A stretch of DNA of 64,000 nucleotides from NCBI RefSeq assembly GCF_029624125.1, contig NZ_JARSBN010000002.1, positions 310,001 to 374,000 on the forward strand. Direction: 5' to 3'. The translations under genes were made by a program, and so were the position numbers. Each line of letters starts with the position of its first letter. Within the stretch, counting starts at the first letter, position 1. This document shows, in pieces, positions 45,549 to 55,427 of the stretch. Under the pieces are notes generated by a model that was not told the DNA's origin, ran no database searches, and saw only the letters and a program-made list of their open reading frames with translations. The stretch is from Winogradskyella marincola. Lineage in GTDB: Bacteria; Bacteroidota; Bacteroidia; Flavobacteriales; Flavobacteriaceae.

Positions 45549-46900
45549 TAGGCTTTATCTTCTCCCCTTATAGCGTTGACAAAGGTTTGCGCAATAATTT
45601 TTACATCTAGCAATATAGACCAGTTTTCTATGTAAAATATATCGTATTTAACTCGTCCTATAATATCCTTATCTGTTTCTACCTCTCCTCTAAATCCACT
45701 TATCTGTGCAAGACCTGTAATTCCTGGCTTAACAAAATGTCTTACCATAAACTTATCAATCTTCTTAGCGTACATATTTGTATGGCTTACCATATGTGGT
45801 CTAGGGCCAACAACAGACATATCTCCAAATAACACATTGAAAAACTGAGGGAGTTCATCTATACTTGTTTTTCTTATAAACCTACCGACTTTAGTTACAC
45901 GCTGATCACCTCTGGTTGCTTGGTGCAAATGCGCTGTTTTATTAGGCGTCATAGATCTAAACTTATAACAATCGAATTCCCTAAAATTGAATCCATTTCT
46001 AGATTGCTTAAAAAACACAGGGCCTTTTGATTCTAATTTGATAAATATAGCTAAGATTGGTGTCAGCCATGATAAAATAAAAACTATGACCATGACAGAG
46101 AACAGAATGTCGAAAGTGCGCTTAATAATTGTATTCGCAGAATCTTCTAAAGGTATATTACGAAGTGTTAAGACCGGAATATAATCGTAATACTCATATC
46201 TGAGTTTTTTAGAGTAAATTTCTTTACTGTCTGGAATAAACTTTAATATTTTAAGATTATTATCAGCAAAATCTACAATGTCTGCTATTTGAGAGTTTGT
46301 TAACTCAGATATAGAGCAATATATTTCATCTATATTTTCATTAATAACATACTCAAAACACTCGCTCAAAGATTGTTGTTTATTTTTAAAACTGTATGTT
46401 TTTTTATGCAAATAGCCATACTCTGGATTTTTGTTAAAGAAATTTTCTAGTGCTAATGTTTTCTTGTTTAAACCAAAGATTACTGTAGATCTGTAATTAC
46501 CTCCAAAGGAGACTCTATATTTCTGCAATAAGTAATAAATGGTAAATTTTAAAACACCTATTATAAAGAAACAGATTATTGTGTATTTAACTATAGGCCT
46601 TGGGTATATGTGTAACTCATGGTATAAGCCAGAAAAAGCGAAAACAAAAAGGGTAAAAAGAATTAATTGTCTAACAATTAAAGACAATATATTAACTGGT
46701 CTTGTGTATCTGTATACTTCATAAAAATTAGAATAAATAGAAAGTAGAATCCAGCCTATAGTAATGAAAGTAATAAAAACAAATAAGTCTTCACTTTTTA
46801 AAAGGTATAATAATGCAACACCATTTATAATAGCTAAATCTATTAAATAGGAAATAGGTCTTAAATACCCTGAATATCTACCGTGTTTAAATAAACTCAA
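45545..46900 (-). CDS. Polyprenyl glycosylphosphotransferase (WcaJ/WbaP-type)
   Basis: A 451-residue membrane enzyme that puts the first sugar-phosphate on undecaprenyl phosphate. Four N-terminal helices, a CoA-binding-like central part and the C-terminal catalytic domain with KLESKGPVFFKQSRNGFNF, FDCYKFRSM, TSIDELPQFFNVLFGDMSVVGPRP in pieces. It starts the repeat unit of the polysaccharide. Start ATG at 46900. Confidence 0.94.
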   Translation of the reverse strand: MSLFKHGRYSGYLRPISYLIDLAIINGVALLYLLKSEDLFVFITFITIGWILLSIYSNFYEVYRYTRPVNILSLIVRQLILFTLFVFAFSGLYHELHIYPRPIVKYTIICFFIIGVLKFTIYYLLQKYRVSFGGNYRSTVIFGLNKKTLALENFFNKNPEYGYLHKKTYSFKNKQQSLSECFEYVINENIDEIYCSISELTNSQIADIVDFADNNLKILKFIPDSKEIYSKKLRYEYYDYIPVLTLRNIPLEDSANTIIKRTFDILFSVMVIVFILSWLTPILAIFIKLESKGPVFFKQSRNGFNFREFDCYKFRSMTPNKTAHLHQATRGDQRVTKVGRFIRKTSIDELPQFFNVLFGDMSVVGPRPHMVSHTNMYAKKIDKFMVRHFVKPGITGLAQISGFRGEVETDKDIIGRVKYDIFYIENWSILLDVKIIAQTFVNAIRGEDKAY

Positions 46901-47012
46901 ATTACTAACCTTTGTTAAAAATGTAATTGTTTTTTAATCAGCAAATATGATAAAAATAAAAAAGATACCCGAATTTAGATAATCAATATTTGTACTATTC
47001 CTGCTCTTAGAA

Positions 47013-47516
47013 CTAAAGCTGTAATCTCTTTACTAGCCTTTTTTTCAAACTTTCCCTTAAACCTAAATATGAATTTTCTTCATCAACTTTATGAGGATTA
47101 AAAATATAGGTGTTTGTTTTCTTATTATACTGAACATCCTTACTATTTATGAAGTACAAATAAAACATTTCTTGCTCAACAAACATTTGCCTGTTTCTGT
47201 TTTCTAACAATAAGCTCATAACCTTTAAATCAACTTTCTCAACACTTTCAGTGATATAAACTTTAAAATCTAATGGCTCTTCCTCTAAACAAAACTCTAC
47301 AAATTGAGAACCTTCGGTATTAACTATCTCAGATTTAGCAACTAAGTTTTTTCCGCTTTTAGAATTATATTTAACTGTCAATAACCCACTTTTTGAGCTT
47401 TCTAACTCTAATCTTATTCTAAACATTGATTCATGATCTAGACAGTTTTCAACACATGAACTAAACGCAAATAAAGTGAAGAAAAATATTACAAATAAGT
47501 AATGTTGAAGTTTCAT
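47013..47516 (-). CDS. Hypothetical lipoprotein
   Basis: A 167-residue protein with signal peptide and lipobox (Cys21 in SSCVEN). It has further cysteines (ENCLDHES, VEFCLEEE) and a basic C-terminus. No family recognised. Single gene within the polysaccharide locus. Confidence 0.6.
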   Translation of the reverse strand: MKLQHYLFVIFFFTLFAFSSCVENCLDHESMFRIRLELESSKSGLLTVKYNSKSGKNLVAKSEIVNTEGSQFVEFCLEEEPLDFKVYITESVEKVDLKVMSLLLENRNRQMFVEQEMFYLYFINSKDVQYNKKTNTYIFNPHKVDEENSYLGLRESLKKRLVKRLQL

Positions 47517-47607
47517 TTAATAAAATTGGGCTTATTATAAATTGATATCCTTTAGTGTTCTAAAATTAAACTTTAGTAATTTAGCCACCAAATTATGTGC
47601 TAAACAA

Positions 47608-48693
47608 ATGAGAATAGGGATAGATGCCAAATGGTATTTTAATGGGCACCCAAGCGGTAAAGTCGTTGTAGAAAATATTGTTAATCATATTGTTAAACAA
47701 GACCCTACTGTAGACTTTTATATATTTTTAAGCAAAAACGACCGTCATTTAAAATTCCCTATTGATCAACCGAACATACACCTAGTATACATACCAAACC
47801 TTTTAAATGCTGTAACAAACACTTTTATTATGCCATTTTATACATCTAAATACAACTTAGATGTATGTATGTATCAAAATTACGCTCCTCTATTTGGCGC
47901 AAAAAAAATTGTAAATTACGTTCATGATGCGTTATTTATGGATTTCCCAGAATTCTTCTCTTTAAAAGAGAGAATTTACTTTTATCCAATGAAATACCTC
48001 TCTAAGCGAGCAGACCATGTCATTACTATATCCTATTCAGAAAAAGAAAGAATGCTGAAGCACGGGTTCTGTAAAGATGAAAACATTAGCGTAGTATATC
48101 ATGGTTTGGGTTTAGCAAATAAAAAGCAGTCCTTAAACCAAGTAAACATCTTTAAGAAATATGATTTACCCAATAAATTTATACTCTACTTAGGAAGATT
48201 GAATGTAAGAAAAAATATTCAAAATCTTATTAAGGCATTACCTCTGATCTCAGAAGAAGTTTCCCTTGTTATTGTTGGCAAATCTGATCATAAAACATCG
48301 GATTTAGATCAATTAACTGAAAGTCTAAAGGTAAAAGACAGAGTCTTTAAAGTTGGCTATATTGAATTTGAAGATATTGAGTTTTTCTATAAAAATGCCT
48401 TGATTTTTTGTTTCCCGTCTTTTGCTGAAGGATTTGGCTTACCACCGTTAGAGGCAATGCATTATGGGACGCCTGTTGTTGTTTCTAATAAAACTTCTTT
48501 ACCTGAAGTGTGTAGAGATTCTGCACTTTATATTGACCCAGATAAGCCAAGTGAGATTGCTGCTCAAATTAATCTTTTATTAGCTGACAGTAGTCTTAGG
48601 AACAAACTTATTGAAAAAGGAAAACAAAGATCATCTGAATTTAGCTGGGAAAAAGCCTCTAATCAAATTTTAAACATTTTAAAAACAATATAA
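47608..48693 (+). CDS. Glycosyltransferase family 4
   Basis: A 361-residue GT4 enzyme: N-terminal MRIGIDAKWYFNGHPSGKVV, C-terminal FILYLGRLNVRKNIQNLIKA and PSFAEGFGLPPLEAMHYGTPVV with the catalytic E-x7-E. The ATG at 47608 fits the family start; an upstream TTG at 47542 would add 22 non-family residues. It lies 6 bases before the GT2 gene. Confidence 0.92.
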   Translation: MRIGIDAKWYFNGHPSGKVVVENIVNHIVKQDPTVDFYIFLSKNDRHLKFPIDQPNIHLVYIPNLLNAVTNTFIMPFYTSKYNLDVCMYQNYAPLFGAKKIVNYVHDALFMDFPEFFSLKERIYFYPMKYLSKRADHVITISYSEKERMLKHGFCKDENISVVYHGLGLANKKQSLNQVNIFKKYDLPNKFILYLGRLNVRKNIQNLIKALPLISEEVSLVIVGKSDHKTSDLDQLTESLKVKDRVFKVGYIEFEDIEFFYKNALIFCFPSFAEGFGLPPLEAMHYGTPVVVSNKTSLPEVCRDSALYIDPDKPSEIAAQINLLLADSSLRNKLIEKGKQRSSEFSWEKASNQILNILKTI

Positions 48694-48699
48694 CAATTA

Positions 48700-49503
48700 A
48701 TGAAACTATCTATAATAATTGTTAACTATAACGGCGAAAAATATTTAGCTGACTGTTTAGACTCCATTGAAAAGCAGTGCTGTGATTTTTTATATGAAAT
48801 TATAATTTGGGATAATGCTTCGAAAGATAATTCTATAGAGTTTTTACAAAAAAATTATAGTGATAAAATTAAGCTTTTTGCTTCTGATGATAATTTAGGG
48901 TTTGCAGGTGGAAATAATGCTGCCGCTAAACACGCAAAAGGAGACTATCTGTTATTATTAAATAATGATACTATTTTACTTAATCCTTTAAAATCTATTA
49001 TAGGTTTAATGGATAGAGATTCTAAAATAGGGGTTTTAGGTATAAAGATGTTAAACGGAAATAAGGATTATACTATTTCTACCGGTTTATTACCCAAGCC
49101 ATATCATTTATTATATTTTAAATGGTTTTCAATAATTAACAAAGTGTTTGCTTCAGGAAATTTTTTAAGTAATCACCCTATAGAGGTTGGTTGGTTATCA
49201 GGTTCTTTTTTAGTAACTCCAAAAAAATTATGGGACGATATAGGTGGTCTTGACGAATCTTTTTTTATGTATGTTGAAGATGTTGACTATAATAAAGAAG
49301 CAGCAAAACGAGGTTATAAAAGAATGTTTGTACCCTCTGTAGAATACATACATTTTGTTGGCTTTAATGGTGCAAAAAACAACTTACTTGTGAAAGGGTA
49401 TCGTATTTATATAGCGAAGCACTTTAAAGGTATCAGTAAAGTAATTGCCAGTTTATGTTTAAGTACTAATGAACTTGTAAAAAAAATAAAAGGAAATTAT
49501 TGA
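48700..49503 (+). CDS. Glycosyltransferase family 2
   Basis: A 267-residue GT2 enzyme (rhamnosyltransferase-like): SIIIVNYNGEKYLADCLDSI, nucleotide-binding FAGGNNAAAKHAKGDYLLLLNNDT, and GGLDESFFMYVEDVDYN with catalytic Asp. With dTDP-rhamnose genes in the same locus, rhamnose is a possible donor. About 100 bases without features separate it from the sulfotransferase pseudogene. Confidence 0.9.
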   Translation: MKLSIIIVNYNGEKYLADCLDSIEKQCCDFLYEIIIWDNASKDNSIEFLQKNYSDKIKLFASDDNLGFAGGNNAAAKHAKGDYLLLLNNDTILLNPLKSIIGLMDRDSKIGVLGIKMLNGNKDYTISTGLLPKPYHLLYFKWFSIINKVFASGNFLSNHPIEVGWLSGSFLVTPKKLWDDIGGLDESFFMYVEDVDYNKEAAKRGYKRMFVPSVEYIHFVGFNGAKNNLLVKGYRIYIAKHFKGISKVIASLCLSTNELVKKIKGNY

Positions 49504-49606
49504 AGATTCATTGTTTTTCCATTTTGCTTCCAACTATGCTTAAACCGTATAGTGTTTTTTCTGATCCTAAAAAATTACAATACTTAAACACCAATAAAAA
49601 CCTAGA

Positions 49607-50446
49607 TTAACTTATAAACCATTTATAACCATAACTAGTTATTTGACTTCTAATAGTTTCATTTAACCATTTCTTCTCTTCTTCACTCAAAGTGCTCCTT
49701 CAATTACCAATTTTCCCCTTATTAAACGTAGAGCTTTTAACAGAATAAATTTTATTACAGATGTCTTCCAATTGGCCCTGGTTTAACTCAATAGATATAT
49801 GATTACAAATACTTTTTACAGCCTCTTCCTGTTTATGCTTATCTCCCCCTCCGTTTGGACCAATTAAATGTTCAAATTTTACACACAAAACATCATCAGA
49901 CTGTGCCCAAGGTAAAAATTTATCTAAAACTTCTGAGAATGACTCTAGCACATCCTTTTTTCCTTCAATCATTGCTTTTAGTTTTTCAAACCTTGAGCCA
50001 TAAGACACAGTGAATCTATGAGATTTTAGGTTGTATCCATTTTCTCTATATAATTTAAGTGAGATAATAGTACATCTCTTGGATCTCTTACTAAGTGGAT
50101 GATTTTAGTATTGTTAGTATTTATAGTTTTTAAAGCCTTTTCATGATATTGCATGTGGCTAAGCAGGAACTGTCCGTTCTTAATTGAAGATAATACCTTA
50201 ACTTTTGGTTCAATAGGGTTTTGAGTCTCTAACCTAAGTGTTTTTTTTCCACAATGTCTCATAAATGGCAACTGTAAAAAGAGGCTTTCTAAAAGATGTG
50301 TACCAAATTTAGGTAAAGAATTTAAGACTACTTTAGGTCCTTGCTTTCTTCCTTTAATCTGTGACTTTTTAAGGCTGTGGAAAAAAAATCTCTATTCGTT
50401 TAGAGAAATAATATCTGTATTTATCTAAGTTGTTCTTTGCTTTCAT
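49607..50446 (-). pseudogene. Decayed sulfotransferase gene
   Basis: Four pieces in order encode one sulfotransferase. It begins at ATG 50446 (MKAKNNLDKYRYYFSKRIEIFF), overlapping the ligase stop. At an eight-T run (50381-50388) the frame shifts to HSLKKSQIKGRK and GPKVVLNSLPKFGTHLL (PAPS 5' loop), and continues to IIHLVRDPRDVLLSHLNYI (3' phosphate site). At about 50026-50036 it shifts again to KSHRFTVSYGSRFEKL. At 49700-49702 a TGA stands where family members have Trp after KGKIGN, and the frame continues to TAA at 49607. So two frameshifts and one stop. Sequencing error in the homopolymer could explain one lesion but hardly all three. Confidence 0.8.
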
Positions 50447-51644
50447 TTTGGTTATCTAATGTAAAAAGTAAAATATAAAGTGTACCAAAGAAGAGTATGC
50501 CTCTTTGTCTCCATATAACCGACTCGGTTATAAATAATGACATACTTATAATTATAAAGGGTAACAAGTATTTGATTTTAAAAGCTCTTTTTAAAGCCAG
50601 TATAAGACTTATAATAAAGATTAGTAGTCCAACAATACCAAGTTCTGCAAAAATCTGTAAATATTGATTATGAAAATTATAAGTATGAAACCTTATAGGA
50701 GTATTTAATCTTTGATGTACTTTCCTAATTTCTTTTTTTGAAGCATCTAGACCAACTCCCAATAAATAATTCTTTGGTGAGTTTATTATTTCATTAAAAA
50801 CTCTTACCTGCAATAATCTCGCCTCTATACCTGTATAGACTCTACCTTTTTCAAACTTTTCTTCATTTAAAATCTCTGTATAAGACGTATTAAACTCTGA
50901 AACAAATCTATTTTTTATTGGGTTTGCAAAAACTAAAATTAATACTGAGGTTATAAAAATAAAACCAAGTAAAATCAGTCTATGTAAATTTCTTTTAATT
51001 TTAAAAAATACCATTATGGCTGATATAAAAACTGTTATGGTTAGTATCATTTTAGAAGAGAGTAGAACTAAAAAAAAACCTAGAACAACAAACTTTATCG
51101 TCTTAAGAATTACTTTACCCACATTATCCTGAAGCGTGTATAAAAAACAAAACGAAACCACATAAGACACATATATTGCGTTTAATTCTAAAGGAGATAC
51201 TAATTCATGATAATACAAAAATTCTTCAAACTCGTATTTATAATATCTTAAAACAGCTAGTATAATTAAGATCGTTGCTAAGCAACACACAAAAACTGAA
51301 AACCGATTGAATATTTTTCTAACTTCTAGAAGAGATATTTTTGGCAAAAAAATACCTGAAATAGCAAAAAGAAATAATGGGGCTTGCCTACCTATACCAT
51401 GTATTGTTTGCGATTTATCTACAGACCAAATCACTGAAATAATAGAGAACAGACTAAAACACAAAAATGGAATAATTGCTTTTTGAATATGAAATTGTTT
51501 TATCTTAAGAATCCATATAATGGAGAAAGCAAACCAAATTCCAAATGCAAGACTACTAAAAAAATAGCCTAGCAGAATAGAACACAATAGAACTAATGTT
51601 AGGTAACTAAATATTGTTTCCCATATGTCATTTGTTCTTCTCAT
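50421..51644 (-). CDS. O-antigen ligase/polymerase-like membrane protein
   Basis: A 407-residue protein with about ten transmembrane helices and a large periplasmic loop before the last ones (residues about 245-320, with FHTYNFHNQYLQIFAELG, the typical Wzy_C signature). It either polymerises repeat units or ligates the polymer to lipid A core. Overlaps the upstream glycosyltransferase by 17 bases and the pseudogene start by 26. Confidence 0.87.
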   Translation of the reverse strand: MRRTNDIWETIFSYLTLVLLCSILLGYFFSSLAFGIWFAFSIIWILKIKQFHIQKAIIPFLCFSLFSIISVIWSVDKSQTIHGIGRQAPLFLFAISGIFLPKISLLEVRKIFNRFSVFVCCLATILIILAVLRYYKYEFEEFLYYHELVSPLELNAIYVSYVVSFCFLYTLQDNVGKVILKTIKFVVLGFFLVLLSSKMILTITVFISAIMVFFKIKRNLHRLILLGFIFITSVLILVFANPIKNRFVSEFNTSYTEILNEEKFEKGRVYTGIEARLLQVRVFNEIINSPKNYLLGVGLDASKKEIRKVHQRLNTPIRFHTYNFHNQYLQIFAELGIVGLLIFIISLILALKRAFKIKYLLPFIIISMSLFITESVIWRQRGILFFGTLYILLFTLDNQNESKEQLR

Positions 51645-52731
51645 TAAAACAGGTATTAAAAAACTTTAAATAGCTTTCATTTATATATTCCCAGCTAAAT
51701 TTTGTTTCAATTTTATCACTATTCCTTTTAATTAAATCAAGCCTACCCTTTTTGTTTTCATTTTTAATGAGCTCTGATACATCATCGGCTGACTTAAAAT
51801 AAAAAGCATCGTCTTCAAGTATAGCATAGTTAAAATCATTGTGATGAGCTGCAATGAGAGAATGAGAACCCATTGCCTCCAATAATGAAGGGTTAGTCCC
51901 ACCGACAGAGTGTCCGTGAAAATATAACCTTGAGTTGAACCTTAAGTTGTCTAAAGTTTCTAAATCATATATTGCACCCAAAAATCGTATGCCCTTATAT
52001 TTGCTAAATTTCTTTTTTAAATAATTTCCAAAGGATGTGGATTCCACATTTCCAATTACACAAAATGGATATTCTGAATTACTCTTTACATAGCCGTCTA
52101 AAATCATTTCAATATTGTTTTCGGGCTCCATTCTTGCGATAAGTAAGAAGTATTCATTGGTTGCTAAATCCTCGTATGTGAAACTGGATTCTTCGTTTGG
52201 TATAAAAACATTTGCCCCATAAGCAATATACTCTGAGTTCTTATTATATTTCTTTTTAATATATGATTGAATTCCTATAGAGTCTGAAATTAAGTAATCA
52301 CTTGTTTTAATGGCGAGTTTTTCTGCATATAATAAAAACTTTTGTACCTTTTTTGAGTATTTGCTTCTTTTCCACTCTAAACCATCCATGTTTGTAATAA
52401 TAGTAGGTTTTGAAGGTAATAGCCAACCCCAAATAGAGCTACTTGTATAGCCTAGCTGTAAAATAATGTCATAATCTCTTTTTCGTGAGTCTCTTATACA
52501 ATTGAAATCATAAATAAATTGGCCAGCTGTACCTATCTTAGACTCTGGATCGTAAGCATGAATAATATGTACTCCTTTATAATTATCCTTTTTATATGGA
52601 TGAAGATGAGAGTTGTAGACATATACATCATGTTCTCTTTCTTTAGCATATACTGCAAAGAAATCGGCAAATTGCTCAAAACCTCCATGATAGTTGGGTA
52701 TGCCTCTTGTTCCTAAAATTCCTATTTTCAT
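51628..52731 (-). CDS. Glycosyltransferase with DUF1972 N-terminus (rhamnosyltransferase-like)
   Basis: A 367-residue GT4-type enzyme starting with MKIGILGTRGIPNYHGGFEQFA, the mark of the DUF1972 group, many of which transfer rhamnose. The C-terminal domain includes FHGHSVGGTNPSLLEAMGSHS. The dTDP-rhamnose genes at 61368-64000 fit this. Overlaps both neighbours by a few bases. Confidence 0.9.
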   Translation of the reverse strand: MKIGILGTRGIPNYHGGFEQFADFFAVYAKEREHDVYVYNSHLHPYKKDNYKGVHIIHAYDPESKIGTAGQFIYDFNCIRDSRKRDYDIILQLGYTSSSIWGWLLPSKPTIITNMDGLEWKRSKYSKKVQKFLLYAEKLAIKTSDYLISDSIGIQSYIKKKYNKNSEYIAYGANVFIPNEESSFTYEDLATNEYFLLIARMEPENNIEMILDGYVKSNSEYPFCVIGNVESTSFGNYLKKKFSKYKGIRFLGAIYDLETLDNLRFNSRLYFHGHSVGGTNPSLLEAMGSHSLIAAHHNDFNYAILEDDAFYFKSADDVSELIKNENKKGRLDLIKRNSDKIETKFSWEYINESYLKFFNTCFNEKNK

Positions 52732-54014
52732 TCTATTCTTTTCATTTGAGACTCCTTACTAAATGAAGAGGTCATTGCCAACATCATACCTAAGATTACT
52801 GGCATTATTGGTCTGAAATTATAAATACCGTTAATTACAAGTGTAGAAAAAAGCAGATATAATCCAATACCCGAAACACTTACATAATATATATTTTGTT
52901 CAGCATTTAGCGGTTTCTTGTAAATATATGTATATATATATAAAATCCATAATAGCAATACCACAACTCCTATTGACCCTGTCTTAAAAAAAATATATCC
53001 ATAACCATTATGAATATGTGGAATATATTGCATTCCTTCTCTATTCAGTGGAGCTACAAAATCTAAATCTACTAAAGAACCGGCACCCATCCCTATAAAA
53101 AAAGGAACGTAGCTATCTTCTTCAGCCATAGTTTCAACTGCCTTTTTTACTTCATAGGCTCTCCATTTATCCCATAATTGTGTATGGTCATTTATATCAA
53201 TATCAGCATTAAAAATCTCTTGAGGGGCAATTTTAAGTTTATATAAAAATGACTCTACTCCCTTAGAATCTCTTTTTATATCCATAAATTGAAGAGATAC
53301 CATAAACCCTAAAATAAAAAATAAAATGCCTAAAAAATATATTGCTTGTTTTTTTGTTACTTGGGTAACTCTATTAAATGAAATTAAAAATAGAACAATA
53401 GCAATCATCGTTGTTCTTGAAAAATAAAATAATATTGATAGCGTAACAACAACAATAAATAAGTTGGTAAACATTTTAGAAAACATTTTAAATTTCTTTT
53501 TTCTATAAAAAACTAAAAAAAGACTATATATAAATGCTTCTTCGGGACTTCCCTTACCTCCTATATTCCTAATTCCGGCTGTATTCCAATCATCATCTAA
53601 ATTTAGATATACTTTAACAATATGTATAAATGAAACTAAAAAACAGTAAAGCATCAACCATTTTATAATAGTTTCTTTATTACTATGGTCTATACTTTTT
53701 ATAAAATAATACCCAAAACTAATAGCAAAGACAGGTGTTGTTAAATGGACACAATCCTTTACAAAATCAATTATATTTGGTAAATAGAAAACAGAGCCAA
53801 CTGTTGCCAGTAAAAAAATTAGAATTAATGGAAATAGTATGTTAATAATTCTATTGTAAAATTTAATATGTTTAAAAAAGAAATAAAAAGATAATATAAC
53901 TAAAAGCACAAAGTTAAGTTCAATAGTAAATTGACTTATAGCAATTAAAATTAGAATCAAGAACAGCCCTAAATAGTTGTTTCTTGATGGTATTTTAACT
54001 ATCAGTTTTTCCAA
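52728..54014 (-). CDS. O-antigen polymerase-like membrane protein (Wzy-type)
   Basis: A 428-residue protein with about 11 transmembrane helices and a periplasmic loop (residues about 245-335) containing HIHNGYGYIFFKTGSIG, similar to the HNxY motif of Wzy proteins. Probably the polymerase of the repeat unit, with the 50421 protein as ligase, or the reverse. Confidence 0.8.
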   Translation of the reverse strand: MEKLIVKIPSRNNYLGLFLILILIAISQFTIELNFVLLVILSFYFFFKHIKFYNRIINILFPLILIFLLATVGSVFYLPNIIDFVKDCVHLTTPVFAISFGYYFIKSIDHSNKETIIKWLMLYCFLVSFIHIVKVYLNLDDDWNTAGIRNIGGKGSPEEAFIYSLFLVFYRKKKFKMFSKMFTNLFIVVVTLSILFYFSRTTMIAIVLFLISFNRVTQVTKKQAIYFLGILFFILGFMVSLQFMDIKRDSKGVESFLYKLKIAPQEIFNADIDINDHTQLWDKWRAYEVKKAVETMAEEDSYVPFFIGMGAGSLVDLDFVAPLNREGMQYIPHIHNGYGYIFFKTGSIGVVVLLLWILYIYTYIYKKPLNAEQNIYYVSVSGIGLYLLFSTLVINGIYNFRPIMPVILGMMLAMTSSFSKESQMKRIE

Positions 54015-54868
54015 GCTTCAATATTTAAGTTAAATTTTCTTTCAAGATTATCTATTTCTTTTTTATAGTATGCTAGATATAGATTTTCCCTAGTAGGATC
54101 GGGTATTTTCTTTTTATCCGAAGCTTTTAAATTTAAACTTTCCAAATACTCTGCTATACGACGTTTAGTTTCCTTTGAACCTATTAAACTTCCTAAAGAT
54201 TTTTTGACTATGCTGTCTTTGTGTATGAATTTTTGTAATATTTTAAATCTTGGTTCAGATGCTGGATTACTTACTTTCTCTATCTTATATTCAAAATCAC
54301 TCAATCCAATAAAATTAGCAATATCAATTACACTATCTTTAGTATTCTCAATGAACTCCTCAAAAAGCAATACTTTTATATTTTCTCTGCCAAAATATTT
54401 TTCATATGTTAAAAGTTGTTCTGAATAAAACCCTCTAGAGCGATAGCTATAATGCATTTTATCTTTCTTATTGCTTATTCTATCACTCTCTTTGTCCATA
54501 GCATCTTCAAATGAAAGATTTTCTAATCCCCTTCTCTTTGTCATTAAATAATGGGAATATGCTCTATCTATAGGATTTCTGAGTATAAATATAATTTTAA
54601 TGCGTCCAAACGTGTTAAATATTCGCTCCGCTGATTCTATGAAATAAGAATATTCTGGGTCAACTTCACCGTAAAACTCATAAGGCTTAGAATTATCAAA
54701 ATATTTTAAATAATGAGATGTTCCTTTATGATAAATATCTTCATCACTAAAGAAATGTGTTTCCTTTTTTTGAGGGAGACATAATTGAGGGTGTTGTCCT
54801 AAAACATTATGCAATGTGGTTGTGCCGGCTTTTTGGACACCTACACACAAAAAATTAATTTTGTTCAT
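54002..54868 (-). CDS. Sulfotransferase (PAPS-dependent)
   Basis: A 288-residue sulfotransferase: 5' PAPS loop VGVQKAGTTTL (residues 9-19), catalytic region QKKETHFFS and 3'-phosphate motif ILRNPIDRAYSHYLM (about 93-107). It moves sulfate from PAPS to a sugar hydroxyl. Intact, unlike the pseudogene at 49607. PAPS would come from the cysC/D/N genes at 57332-60149. Confidence 0.9.
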   Translation of the reverse strand: MNKINFLCVGVQKAGTTTLHNVLGQHPQLCLPQKKETHFFSDEDIYHKGTSHYLKYFDNSKPYEFYGEVDPEYSYFIESAERIFNTFGRIKIIFILRNPIDRAYSHYLMTKRRGLENLSFEDAMDKESDRISNKKDKMHYSYRSRGFYSEQLLTYEKYFGRENIKVLLFEEFIENTKDSVIDIANFIGLSDFEYKIEKVSNPASEPRFKILQKFIHKDSIVKKSLGSLIGSKETKRRIAEYLESLNLKASDKKKIPDPTRENLYLAYYKKEIDNLERKFNLNIEAWKN

Positions 54869-55427
54869 TCCTGTATTTTAAAATTCTAGCTGGTACACCT
54901 CCCATAATAGCATTTTCTGGCACATCTTTCGTTACAACAGCATTTGCTGCTATTATTGAGCCCTGTCGAACAGTAACTCCCTTGGTAATTACCGCTCCAT
55001 AGCCTATCCATACATTATTTTCTATAATAACATTGCCCGTAACTATACCTTGTTGAATCATTGGTATAGTTAGGTCGTCAAATCTATGGTCTGTATCTCT
55101 TATTGATACATTTTGAGCTATCATTACATTCTTACCTATCACTATTTTTGAGTTTACCCCAATAGTTGAAAAAGACCCAATAAAACTATTCTCGCCAACC
55201 TCTAATTTACCTGAGCCTTGAATTATAACATCGTGTTGAATACAGGATCCCTTCTTTAAATAAACTTTAAGTTTTGAGTTTTTAAAATTAAATGTCTTTA
55301 TACTAAATCTTTTCTCTATAGAGCTTTTGTTTTCAAATTTTATAATTCCTAAAAACTTAAGTCTATAATAAATAGTATAAAATCTTTTAGATATTTTTTG
55401 TCTATATTTTTGTACAACATATATCAT
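54855..55427 (-). CDS. Hexapeptide-repeat acetyltransferase
   Basis: A 190-residue left-handed beta-helix acyltransferase (VIGKNVMIAQNVSIRDTDHRFDD with the catalytic-type His, VIIENNVWIGYGAVITKGV, AANAVVTKDVPENAIMGGVPA). It probably O-acetylates a sugar of the repeat unit or its precursor. Overlaps neighbours on both sides. Confidence 0.9.
   Translation of the reverse strand: MIYVVQKYRQKISKRFYTIYYRLKFLGIIKFENKSSIEKRFSIKTFNFKNSKLKVYLKKGSCIQHDVIIQGSGKLEVGENSFIGSFSTIGVNSKIVIGKNVMIAQNVSIRDTDHRFDDLTIPMIQQGIVTGNVIIENNVWIGYGAVITKGVTVRQGSIIAANAVVTKDVPENAIMGGVPARILKYRNEQN

Noticed and set aside
47542..47607. TTG start adding 22 residues to the GT4 gene
   Set aside because: The family N-terminus MRIGIDAKW begins at ATG 47608.
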